DNA of 64,000 nucleotides from Streptomyces yangpuensis. Its GTDB lineage: Bacteria; Actinomycetota; Actinomycetes; Streptomycetales; Streptomycetaceae. A program made the translations under genes and the position numbers. The stretch spans positions 1,202,527 to 1,266,526 of the forward strand of contig NZ_LBMK01000003.1 of NCBI RefSeq assembly GCF_001005295.1, written 5' to 3'. This document shows, in pieces, positions 27,079 to 34,603 of this stretch. Under the pieces are notes generated by a model. The model was not told where the DNA came from and did not search any database. It saw only the letters and a program-made list of their open reading frames with translations. How positions within the stretch are numbered: position 1 is the stretch's first letter; each line of letters opens with the position of its first letter.

Positions 27079-27129
27079 GCCACCCCGGCCGGTCCTCGAC
27101 TTCAGCAGCATCGCGTGCACCGGGCCGAG

Positions 27130-27226
27130 GGTGTACTTCCTGGCAGGCTTCGTGGACCGCATCCGGGTCGGCAGAGGTGAAGGCTCGCAGCAGCAGCCGG
27201 TCGGTCCCGATCGTCACCGGATCCAT
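27130..27226 (-). pseudogene. N-terminal fragment of a GNAT acetyltransferase
   Basis: MDPVTIGTDRLLLRAFTSAD followed by PDAVHEACQ is a standard GNAT N-terminus, then the frame loses similarity. CATACT lies six bases before the ATG (leaderless-like), so the start region is intact but the body is gone. The rest of 27079-27308 holds nothing recognisable. Confidence 0.5.
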
Positions 27227-27308
27227 GGCGGCAGTATGAACACCACCGCCAGCAACGACCAGCGAATATCGCCCGGGGCCGTCGACGCCGCAGGCCCCCG
27301 GTGCGGGG

Positions 27309-28211
27309 TCAGGTGGTGGTGCCGCCGTCGACCGGGATGTCCAGGTGGTCGGCCAGGGCGGTGAGGGCCGTACCCAGGGGGAGCGCGACCCGGGTCACGG
27401 CGTGCCGGTCTCCGCGGGTGGGGTCCCGGTTGACGATGAGCACGGGCTTGCCGGCCTGCGCCGCCTGCCGGACGAACCGGAGGCCCGACATCACCGTCAG
27501 TGAGGAGCCGAGGACCAGCAGCGAGGTCGCGCCGTCGACCAGCTCGCGGCAGCGCCCGACCCGCGACGCGGGCACCGTCTCGCCGAAGAACACCACGTCC
27601 GGTTTGAGGACGCCCCCGCACTGCGCGCAGGGCACCACGCAGAAGCCGCCGACCTGGTCGTCGGTGAGGTCGGCGTCGCCGTCCGGGTTGAGCCGGGCGG
27701 CCACGGGCTCGAAGCCCGTATTGGCCGCCTCCAGCCGCCGCGCGAGGTCACGGCGTGAGCCGGAGGCGCCGCAGGAGAGGCACACGACCCGGTCCAGGCT
27801 GCCGTGGAGCTCCACCACGTCCTCGCTGCCGGCGGCCTGGTGCAGGCCGTCCACGTTCTGGGTGATCACCCCGGCGAGCAGCCCGTGCCGCCCGAACGCC
27901 GTGACGGCCCGGTGCCCGGCGTTCGGCCTGGCGCGGCCGAAGGTGCGCCATCCGAGGTGGCTGCGCGCCCAGTACCGGCGCCGGGCCTGGGCACTCGCGG
28001 TGAACTCCTGGTAGGTCATCGGGGTGTGCCGGTGCAGGCTGCCGCCCTCGCCCCGGTAGTCGGGGATGCCCGACTCGGTGGAGATGCCCGCCCCGCTGAG
28101 CACCAGTACGCCGCCGGCCCGCAGCGCGTCGGCGACCGGCCCCGGATCCGTGCTGCCGGGCCGCAGGTCCTCGGTGGTGGGTGTCCAGCTCAGGGTGGGG
28201 CGCGTACGCAT
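27309..28211 (-). CDS. NAD-dependent protein deacylase (sirtuin, SIR2 family)
   Basis: A 300-residue sirtuin. The NAD-binding GAGISTESGIPDYRG is at about residues 40-54, the catalytic His motif TQNVDGLHQAAGS at about 118, zinc cysteines CLSCG and CAQCGG, and LLVLGSSLTVMSGLRF and LIVNRDPT near the C-terminus. It would remove acyl groups from lysines using NAD+, typically tuning central metabolism enzymes. A strong TACCCT-N6-ATG leaderless promoter fixes the start. Confidence 0.92.
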   Translation of the reverse strand: MRTRPTLSWTPTTEDLRPGSTDPGPVADALRAGGVLVLSGAGISTESGIPDYRGEGGSLHRHTPMTYQEFTASAQARRRYWARSHLGWRTFGRARPNAGHRAVTAFGRHGLLAGVITQNVDGLHQAAGSEDVVELHGSLDRVVCLSCGASGSRRDLARRLEAANTGFEPVAARLNPDGDADLTDDQVGGFCVVPCAQCGGVLKPDVVFFGETVPASRVGRCRELVDGATSLLVLGSSLTVMSGLRFVRQAAQAGKPVLIVNRDPTRGDRHAVTRVALPLGTALTALADHLDIPVDGGTTT

Positions 28212-28217
28212 GCGACC

Positions 28218-28223
28218 AGGGTA
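28218..28223 (-). promoter_or_regulatory. -10 element for a leaderless sirtuin mRNA
   Basis: On the minus strand TACCCT is followed by six bases (GGTCGC) and the ATG of the sirtuin gene, a perfect TANNNT-N6-start arrangement. Confidence 0.55.
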
Positions 28224-28379
28224 CGGAACGGGCGGCGGCAGCGGCGTGGCCGGAAGTCGCCCGGCGAAGGTGAACAGAGGGCTACGGGCTGGTAACTTGC
28301 GCGAGTTGATCAAGGTCGAGGCGTGGCCGGCCTGCGCGCCCGTCCCGGCCCGAGCCACCCCCCCAGTCAAGGAACCACA

Positions 28380-29987
28380 TTGGCACGCACCGTCCGTACG
28401 ACGGCCCTCGTCTCCACCTCGGCCCTCGCACTCGGCATCTCCCTCCTCGGCGCCACCGCCCCCGCCCACGCGGCGGAGGCGCCCACCCCGCACCTGGACT
28501 CGATCGAGCAGACCCTGCGCCAGGTCTCGCCGGGCCTGGAGGGCTCGGTCTGGGAGCGCACCTCCGGAAACCGCCTCGGCTCCTCCACGCCCGGCGGCGC
28601 CGACTGGCTGCTCCAGACCCCCGGCTGCTGGGGCGACGCCACCTGCACCGACCGGCCCGGATCGCGCCGGCTCCTGGACAAGATGCGCCAGGACATCGCC
28701 GGCGCCCGGGAGACCGTCGACATATCGACGCTGGCCCCCTTCCCCAACGGCGGCTACCAGGACGCGATCGTCGCGGGTCTGAAGGAGTCCGCCCAGAAGG
28801 GCAACCGGCTGAAGGTGCGCATCATGGTGGGCGCCGCGCCCATCTACCACTCCACGGTCATCCCCTCGTCCTACCGGGACGAGCTGCTCGCGAAGCTCGG
28901 CCCCGCCGCCGCGGCCAACATCACCCTCAACGTGGCCTCGATGACCACCTCGAAGACCTCCTTCTCCTGGAACCACTCCAAGCTGGTCGTGGTGGACGGC
29001 GGTTCGGTGATCACCGGCGGTATCAACAGCTGGAAGGACGACTACCTCGACACGACCCATCCGGTCAGCGACGTCAACCTGGCGCTGTCCGGGCCCGCTG
29101 CCGGCTCCGCGGGCCGCTACCTGGACTCCCTGTGGGACTGGACCTGCCGCAACAGGACCAGCTGGAGCTCGGTCTGGTTCGCCGCCTCGCCCGGCGCGGA
29201 CTGCATGCCCACCCTGCCGCGGCCCGCCTCTCCTGCGGGCGGCGGGGACGTGCCCGCGCTCGCCGTCGGCGGCCTCGGCGTCGGCATCCGCCAGAACGAC
29301 CCCACCTCGTCCTTCCGCCCCGTCCTGCCCACGGCCGGTGACACCAAGTGCGGCATCGGGGTGCCCGACAAGACCAACAACGACCGGGACTACGACACCG
29401 TCAACCCGGAGGAGAGCGCCCTGCGCGCCCTCGTCTCCAGCGCGACCTCGCACATCGAGATCTCCCAGCAGGACGTGCACGCCACCTGCCCGCCCCTGCC
29501 CCGCTACGACGTGCGCCTCTACGACGCCCTCGCCGCGAAGCTCGTCTCCGGCGTGAAGGTCCGCATCGTGGTGAGCGATCCGGCGAACCGCGGCACCATC
29601 GGCAGCGGCGGCTACTCGCAGATCAGGTCGCTCTCCGAGGTGAGCGACGCCCTGCGCGGCCGGGTGACGGCCCTGACCGGTGACGGCGGCCGGGCCCGCA
29701 CGGCCATGTGTGAGAACCTCCAGCTGGCCACGTTCCGTGCGTCCGACCGGCCGACCTGGGCGGATGGGAAGCCGTACGCCCAGCACCACAAGCTGGTCTC
29801 CGTGGACGGATCGGCCTTCTACATCGGCTCGAAGAACCTCTACCCGTCGTGGCTGCAGGACTTCGGCTACATCGTCGAGAGCCCGGCCGCGGCCGGACAG
29901 CTGGGGAGTGATCTGCTGGATCCGCAGTGGCGCTACTCGCAGGCCACCGCGACGTACGACTACGCCCGCGGACTCTGCCAGGGCTGA
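28380..29987 (+). CDS. Secreted phospholipase D (Streptomyces PLD type)
   Basis: A 535-residue exported enzyme. The signal peptide is [20 protein letters not shown], then [11 protein letters not shown]. Two HKD catalytic motifs are present: [11 protein letters not shown] at about residue 198 and [11 protein letters not shown] at about residue 469, each with HxKx4D. Length and layout match secreted Streptomyces PLDs that hydrolyse and transphosphatidylate phosphatidylcholine. TTG 28380 is chosen because AAGGAAC lies just upstream and an Arg/Lys-type signal start follows. A 15-bp stem hairpin lies 45 nt after the stop. Confidence 0.9.
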   Translation: MARTVRTTALVSTSALALGISLLGATAPAHAAEAPTPHLDSIEQTLRQVSPGLEGSVWERTSGNRLGSSTPGGADWLLQTPGCWGDATCTDRPGSRRLLDKMRQDIAGARETVDISTLAPFPNGGYQDAIVAGLKESAQKGNRLKVRIMVGAAPIYHSTVIPSSYRDELLAKLGPAAAANITLNVASMTTSKTSFSWNHSKLVVVDGGSVITGGINSWKDDYLDTTHPVSDVNLALSGPAAGSAGRYLDSLWDWTCRNRTSWSSVWFAASPGADCMPTLPRPASPAGGGDVPALAVGGLGVGIRQNDPTSSFRPVLPTAGDTKCGIGVPDKTNNDRDYDTVNPEESALRALVSSATSHIEISQQDVHATCPPLPRYDVRLYDALAAKLVSGVKVRIVVSDPANRGTIGSGGYSQIRSLSEVSDALRGRVTALTGDGGRARTAMCENLQLATFRASDRPTWADGKPYAQHHKLVSVDGSAFYIGSKNLYPSWLQDFGYIVESPAAAGQLGSDLLDPQWRYSQATATYDYARGLCQG

Positions 29988-30032
29988 CGGGGCCGGCGTC
30001 ACCCCGACCCACCGCCCACCACCCCGACCCGT

Positions 30033-30067
30033 GCGCTCCGCCCGGCCTCCCCGGCCGGGCGGAGCGC
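30033..30067 (+). terminator. 15-bp stem terminator of the phospholipase D gene
   Basis: GCGCTCCGCCCGGCC (30033-30047) pairs perfectly with GGCCGGGCGGAGCGC (30053-30067) around a 5-nt loop. It also lies at the 3' side of the convergent ArsR gene and may serve both. Confidence 0.8.
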
Positions 30068-30101
30068 CCTTCCTCGGCACGCACCAACGGACGGACGCCG
30101 C

Positions 30102-30461
30102 CTACAGCGGGGGAGATCCCGTGTGGACCGACGTGTCGGCGTGCCGCAGCTCGGCGAGCAACTCGCTCTGCCCGACCAGCAGTTCGGTGAGAATGCGTCG
30201 AGCGGCCCGCAGCAGTTCCGCCACATCGCCACCGGCGAGGGCGTAACTGACCGTCGAGCCGTCGCGTATGGAGATCACGATGCCGGATCGGCGCAGTACC
30301 GCGAGTTGTTGCGAGAGATTCGACGGTTCGATCTCGATCTCGTTCAGCAGCTCGCGCACGGGTACGGGGCCGTTCTGAAGCAGCTCTAGTACGCGGATGC
30401 GGACGGGGTGTCCGAGCATCCGGAAGAACTCCGCCTTGGCCTGGTACAGCGGGACCTGCAT
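30102..30461 (-). CDS. ArsR-family winged-helix transcriptional regulator
   Basis: A 119-residue protein: LYQAKAEFFRMLGHPVRIRV and LELLQNGPVPVRELLNEIEI, recognition helix EPSNLSQQLAVLRRSGIV, and wing ISIRDGSTVSYALAGG. The ELCVC-type metal cysteines of classical ArsR/SmtB are absent, so it probably senses something other than arsenic or cadmium by that site. A strong palindrome upstream at 30604-30625 is a likely autoregulatory operator. Confidence 0.85.
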   Translation of the reverse strand: MQVPLYQAKAEFFRMLGHPVRIRVLELLQNGPVPVRELLNEIEIEPSNLSQQLAVLRRSGIVISIRDGSTVSYALAGGDVAELLRAARRILTELLVGQSELLAELRHADTSVHTGSPPL

Positions 30462-30603
30462 GTGGCAACGCTCCTACCCGGGTTCTGACCAATGGACGGG
30501 GACGGCGTTCGGTACTGCCGGGCCCGCCCCCGGTGACCATGACCAGCCATTCTCCTGTACCCCGACCCCGACCGAACGACCGGTGACGGCATTCGGATGT
30601 GCC

Positions 30604-30625
30604 GAGTTGAAGATTTCTTCAACTC
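30604..30625. promoter_or_regulatory. 22-bp palindrome, candidate ArsR-type operator
   Basis: Arms GAGTTGAAGA (30604-30613) and TCTTCAACTC (30616-30625) are perfectly complementary around a TT spacer. The inner TTGAA/TTCAA halves fit ArsR-family operators. It sits 143 bp upstream of the ArsR start and 37 bp beyond the roadblock gene stop. It is AT-rich for this genome. Confidence 0.5.
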
Positions 30626-30661
30626 ATGGGCAAAAAAAGGAAACGGGGTACAGGAAGGCGG

Positions 30662-31033
30662 CTAGAGTTCCAGGTCGGATTCGATGCGCTTGAGCTGGTG
30701 CCGGGCCATGGCCAGGTTCGACTTGGCCTTGTCCAGGACGATGTAGAGGAACAGGCCGTTGCCCCCGCGCCCCTTGAGCAGCCGGATCAGGTGGTACTGG
30801 TTGCCGAGGGTGATCAGTACGTCCTCGATGTCCTCCTTGAGGCCCAGCATTTCCATGGTGCGGGTCTTCGCCCGGATCACGTCGGTGTTCCCCGCGGCCG
30901 CGACCGTCAGGTCGAGATCCTTGCTGCCTCCCAGCGTGCCGAGAGCCATGCCGCTCGTGTAGTCGACCAGTGCCGCTCCCACGCTCCCCTCGATCGAGGT
31001 CATGGCCTCTTTCAGGGACGTCTCTACGTTCAT
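30662..31033 (-). CDS. Roadblock/LC7-like domain protein
   Basis: A 123-residue protein with the roadblock/longin-like pattern: SLKEAMTSIEGSVGAALVDY, GMALGTLGGSKDLDLTVAAA, EDIEDVLITLGNQYHLIRLL and LFLYIVLDKAKSNLAMARHQ. Streptomycete proteins of this type often act with small GTPases and signal proteins (conservon-like systems), but no conservon partner is adjacent. AGAGG precedes the ATG. Confidence 0.75.
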   Translation of the reverse strand: MNVETSLKEAMTSIEGSVGAALVDYTSGMALGTLGGSKDLDLTVAAAGNTDVIRAKTRTMEMLGLKEDIEDVLITLGNQYHLIRLLKGRGGNGLFLYIVLDKAKSNLAMARHQLKRIESDLEL

Positions 31034-31448
31034 CGTTGCAGCCTCTCGTTTCTCACGACCCTGGCCGGCTTCGCGCCTCCGGCCGGGTTGGACTGGAGGG
31101 ACGCTACGCGCCGGATACCGGGGCCGTGGCGAACATCAGGTATTCGGGGAGGATATGGACCTCCATCCGCTAAAGTTCGGGCCCGCGATCACCCGACTGC
31201 CGGAAAACACCGGGGAGTCGGCACCGGACCCGGGCGTTCCGACCGACGGACACGCTGCCCGGAGCGGTGGATCCGTGCAGCTCAGCACCGGTCGGTGCGC
31301 CGACGGCTCGCCTTCGCGACGCCAAGTACGCCCGGGGCGCGGCAGGTTGGCGGGTTTGGCCGACAGAAGCCGGTCGCGATCACCGACGGGGCGTTGTCAG
31401 TGGTGATCGGTACGGTCGGCGGACCTGATCAGCTGAGGAGCGCCCACC
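31034..31448. other. Intergenic region between divergent roadblock and HEAT genes
   Basis: No ORF with convincing codon bias is seen. It must hold the two divergent promoters. A short inverted repeat (GGAGG-N7-CCTCC near 31155) and a CTGATCAG palindrome near 31428 were noted, but no clear -35/-10 pair could be assigned. Confidence 0.4.
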
Positions 31449-33314
31449 ATGAGATCTCCGGCCGAACTGGACCAGGTCCAGTGGCACGACCTGACCCACG
31501 CCTACGGACCGGCCGAGGACGTACCCGAGCTGATCAGGGCGCTCTACGAGGACGACGCCGACACCGTCGGCGAGGCGATCCACGAGCTGTACGGCAACAT
31601 CCACCACCAGGGCACCGTCTACCCGGCCTCCGCACCTGCCGTGCCGTTCCTCGCGCACGCCGTCCTGCACGTCCCCGGCCGGCGCGACGAGCTGCTGATA
31701 CTGCTCGCCGTCCTCGCCGACCACGACCCGGAGGACACCGGATCCCCGCACTGGCCCGGCCGTCCCGTCGCCGCGATCTGCGCAGAAATCGCCCGGGTGC
31801 TACCGCAGTTGCTGCCCTGCCTGGCGGACACCGCGCGCCCGGTGCGCAGGGCGGCACTCCGAGTGGTCGGCGCCGTGGCCGGTCTCCTGCCTGCCGAGGT
31901 CCGGGCCGCGGCCGAACGCCGCGTCGACGAGCTGTACACCACCGATCCCGAACCGGCCGTACGGGCGGACGCCCTGGCCGTCCTCGCCCGGCTGGGCCGC
32001 GAGACCGAGGCCCTCGACAGCCCGTTCCCCGAAGTCCGGCTGGCCGCGGCCCTGCTCGCCGCCGAACGGTCCGGACCCCCGTACGAGAAGCCGTTGGTGG
32101 ACGTCTTCACCGAGGACGGGGCCGAGCCGGATCCGGGAGACGACGGCCTGGCCTGGGCGGGCACCACCTCACCGGACGACCGGCTCACCCACCTGCTCAC
32201 CCGCGACGTCGACGCCGGCCTCACCGTGGCCGCCCGCTGGATCGCCGCCGGAGACCTCGGATCGCGCGGATCCCGGCTCGGCGGGCAGATCGCCGAGACC
32301 TGGCGCGACCGGGAGCCCGAGGTCCTCGACCTGATGCTCACCGCCCTCCCGCACCAGAGGGACGCCCACGGCCGGGCCGAATGCCTCACCACGATCGGCC
32401 GGTGGATCGAGCGCCTTCCCGAGCCCGGCGCGGACCTCAGGGACATGCTGTACCAGTACGCCCGCTCGGACGACGAGAGCGAAGCCGCACCCGCACTCCT
32501 CGCCCTGGCGCGCTCACGCGACCCCCGAGCCCTGGAGCTGGTACTGCGCACTCCCGGCCCCGACACGCTCAGAGCCGCCGCCTCGGCGTGCCCCGGGGCG
32601 GCCGACCGGCTGATACCGGAGATCCGCCGCACACTGGCCTCCGGCGCCACCGGCAACGAGGCCATCGACCTGATCGGCGCCCTGACAGGACTCGGCGCCG
32701 CCGTGCGCCAGGCGCAGCCGGAACTGCTCGACTGCCTCCGCACCCGCCGCGCGGCCGTCGTCGCCGCCCGGCAGATCGGGCTCAACGGCGTCGTGACCCC
32801 CGAGATCACCGCCCTGCTCCACGAGGCCACGCACAGCACCGACCCCTCGCTGAGGGCCGCGGCCGCCCTGGCCCACCACCGGCTGACCGGCGACGCCGCC
32901 CCCGCGCTGCGCGTCTTCGAGGGCCTGCTCGCCGCCCGGGGCCCCGTCCACTGGCACCTGAGCAGCCTCCCGCCGCTCGGCAGCGCCGCCGCTCCCCTGC
33001 TGCCGCTCATCGAGCCGCTGCTGACCGCACGCTACGAGTGGACCCGGATGGCAGCCGCCGAGGCCCACCACACGGCCACCGGATCGCCGGAACGGGCCGT
33101 CCCGATCCTCGCCGGGCTGATCGGCCCCACCCCGGTCGGGCTCTCCGCCCTCAAAGCCCTCGCCGCCATCGGCCGGGTCCCCGAGGAACTCCGCCCCGCG
33201 CTGCGTGCCTTCGCCTTCTCCCCGCTGCGCCTGCTCCCCGCGATGCCGTTCTCGGACGTCCACCCCGACGAGGAACTCCGCGCTCTGGCCCGGAGCCTGC
33301 TCGAGATCCACTGA
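31449..33314 (+). CDS. HEAT-repeat protein, 621 aa
   Basis: An all-helical repeat protein: repeated pairs of Ala/Leu-rich helices with Asp/Arg turns (DTARPVRRAALRVVGAVAGL, PEPAVRADALAVLARLGRE, DPSLRAAAALAHHRLTGDAA, TPVGLSALKALAAIGRVPEE). The N-terminal block ELYGNIHHQGTVYPASAPAV, then PFLAHAVLHVPG is shared by a family of actinobacterial HEAT proteins of unknown function. It is probably a cytoplasmic protein-binding scaffold. GAGGAG precedes ATG 31449. Confidence 0.75.
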   Translation: MRSPAELDQVQWHDLTHAYGPAEDVPELIRALYEDDADTVGEAIHELYGNIHHQGTVYPASAPAVPFLAHAVLHVPGRRDELLILLAVLADHDPEDTGSPHWPGRPVAAICAEIARVLPQLLPCLADTARPVRRAALRVVGAVAGLLPAEVRAAAERRVDELYTTDPEPAVRADALAVLARLGRETEALDSPFPEVRLAAALLAAERSGPPYEKPLVDVFTEDGAEPDPGDDGLAWAGTTSPDDRLTHLLTRDVDAGLTVAARWIAAGDLGSRGSRLGGQIAETWRDREPEVLDLMLTALPHQRDAHGRAECLTTIGRWIERLPEPGADLRDMLYQYARSDDESEAAPALLALARSRDPRALELVLRTPGPDTLRAAASACPGAADRLIPEIRRTLASGATGNEAIDLIGALTGLGAAVRQAQPELLDCLRTRRAAVVAARQIGLNGVVTPEITALLHEATHSTDPSLRAAAALAHHRLTGDAAPALRVFEGLLAARGPVHWHLSSLPPLGSAAAPLLPLIEPLLTARYEWTRMAAAEAHHTATGSPERAVPILAGLIGPTPVGLSALKALAAIGRVPEELRPALRAFAFSPLRLLPAMPFSDVHPDEELRALARSLLEIH

Positions 33315-33650
33315 ACCACCCCGCCGCCGTCGGGGGCGCCCCGGGGGTTGCAGGCTGCGGGGTGCGATGGCCGTGGGGGAGAGGTGCGACGGAAGCCTGC
33401 AGAGCCGTGCAGCGCATGGATCCCCCACCGCCGAGGGGGGCGATTCCTGTGAGGACGCGCTCCGCGGCCCGACCACGGCGGAGTTCGACGGGAGGATCAC
33501 GGCGACGGTGCGGCTGTCTCACTACTTCTCGCAGGTGAACGCCACCGGTCCGTTCCGCTGATTGGGTGTCACTTAACGTGTTTAGAGCGCCTGATAATGG
33601 AAACGCTGAGTAGCCACAGGGTGTAAAGGTCAAGGCGAAAGGCGGGACCC
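33315..33650. other. Intergenic region with a doubtful short frame
   Basis: A plus-strand frame from ATG 33367 to 33561 (64 codons, ending YFSQVNATGPFR) has weak codon bias and no recognised relative. It may be a gene remnant. From about 33561 the GC drops (GTCACTTAACGTGTTTAGAG), which is probably the promoter region of the small membrane protein gene. Confidence 0.35.
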
Positions 33651-33866
33651 ATGTCCGTGAGCATTGCAATCATCCTCGTCCTGGTGGCGGCATCCATCGC
33701 TGCGATCGCGCTCTTCCCGGCGGTGGCACCCGCACAACCCGACCAGACCGCAGGCCGATCCGATGACGACGACCCGCGCAGGACCGCCCCGGGGCGACCT
33801 CCTGCCCGCCGACTGCGCACCATCCCACCGCAGCAGAGCAGGGAACACCGGCGCAGCTTCGGCTGA
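33651..33866 (+). CDS. Small single-pass membrane protein, 71 aa
   Basis: The N-terminal helix SVSIAIILVLVAASIAAIAL (then FPAVAPA) is a clear TM or uncleaved signal segment. It is followed by a charged Arg/Asp-rich cytoplasmic-type tail (DDDDPRRTAPGRPPARRLRT). AAAGGCGGGACCC precedes the ATG. No family recognised; a proteolipid-like or toxin-like role cannot be judged. Confidence 0.5.
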   Translation: MSVSIAIILVLVAASIAAIALFPAVAPAQPDQTAGRSDDDDPRRTAPGRPPARRLRTIPPQQSREHRRSFG

Positions 33867-33981
33867 TTCGCCGGCCCCGGCCTGCCCGCCCCCTGCCGGC
33901 CGGGCAGGACCCGAAACCACGGGCCGGCCGTGGGGCGGGGGCAGGCCCGTGGGGTGACCGGGCCCACCACCCCTGCGTCGT

Positions 33982-34422
33982 CTACCCCGTGGGGCCCAGG
34001 TACGAGGGCGGCTGGGGGCGGTGGGCCAGGGAGCCGTCGGGAGGCCGGGTCACCGCGGCGGCCGCGCGCAGGAGGCGTTCCACGGCCCGGGAGCGATGGG
34101 TGAGCCTGAGACGGCGTCCCCGCCGGGGCCACCAGTCCAGCGCGGCCAGGAAGCCCGAGTCACAGAAGGTGACCCGCGAGCAGTCCAGCACCACGCCGGT
34201 ATGGCCGTTGTCGGCGGCCGAGGCCAGGAACACCCTCAGCGGTGCGGCGCTGAAGTGGTCGATCTCGCCCGCGAGGTGGACGACCAGGGTGGTACCGAGG
34301 GTGGTGCAGGAGTGGATGAGTATGACGCCGGGCGCGGTGTCCGCGCCCGAGTCGTGCCCGGTGGGTGGCGCCTCGGCCGTGCGAGGGACGGGCAGTATCG
34401 GGGCGGTGCTTGAGGTATTCAC
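33982..34422 (-). CDS. STAS-domain anti-sigma factor antagonist
   Basis: A 146-residue protein: LVVHLAGEIDHFSAAPLRVF, then NGHTGVVLDCSRVTFCDSGF. The phosphorylatable Ser lies in CDSGFLAALDWW (DSxGx site). It would bind HATPase-type anti-sigma kinases when unphosphorylated; the SpoIIE-HATPase protein at 23355 is a type of partner, though not a neighbour. GTG 34422 has GGGAGG upstream. Confidence 0.75.
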   Translation of the reverse strand: MNTSSTAPILPVPRTAEAPPTGHDSGADTAPGVILIHSCTTLGTTLVVHLAGEIDHFSAAPLRVFLASAADNGHTGVVLDCSRVTFCDSGFLAALDWWPRRGRRLRLTHRSRAVERLLRAAAAVTRPPDGSLAHRPQPPSYLGPTG

Positions 34423-34603
34423 GTCCCCGTCAACGCCTCCCGCCCAGGGCCGGGAAACGACTGGCGCGCGCCTTTCACCCCATACGACCAGCGGAGAGCC
34501 CCGGTCGGGGGAAAGATCCACCCGGACGAGGCAGCAGGGCGCCCGGGCGGGTGCCCGAGCGATCCCCGCCCGGGCAGCACGGCACGGTCTGCCGCCACTG
34601 CGG

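Noticed and set aside
27309-30080. 923-codon minus-strand frame covering sirtuin and the phospholipase D antisense
   Set aside because: Only the last 300 codons (sirtuin) are real; the rest is antisense to a phospholipase D with two intact HKD motifs.
30604-30625. Palindrome as a terminator of the roadblock gene
   Set aside because: The T-run lies before, not after, the hairpin in the direction of that gene, and the stem is AT-rich; operator is the better reading.
30626-33538. Plus-strand frame starting MGKKRKRGTGRR near the ArsR palindrome
   Set aside because: It runs antisense through the roadblock gene and out of frame through the HEAT gene; the Lys-rich start reflects an A-run only.
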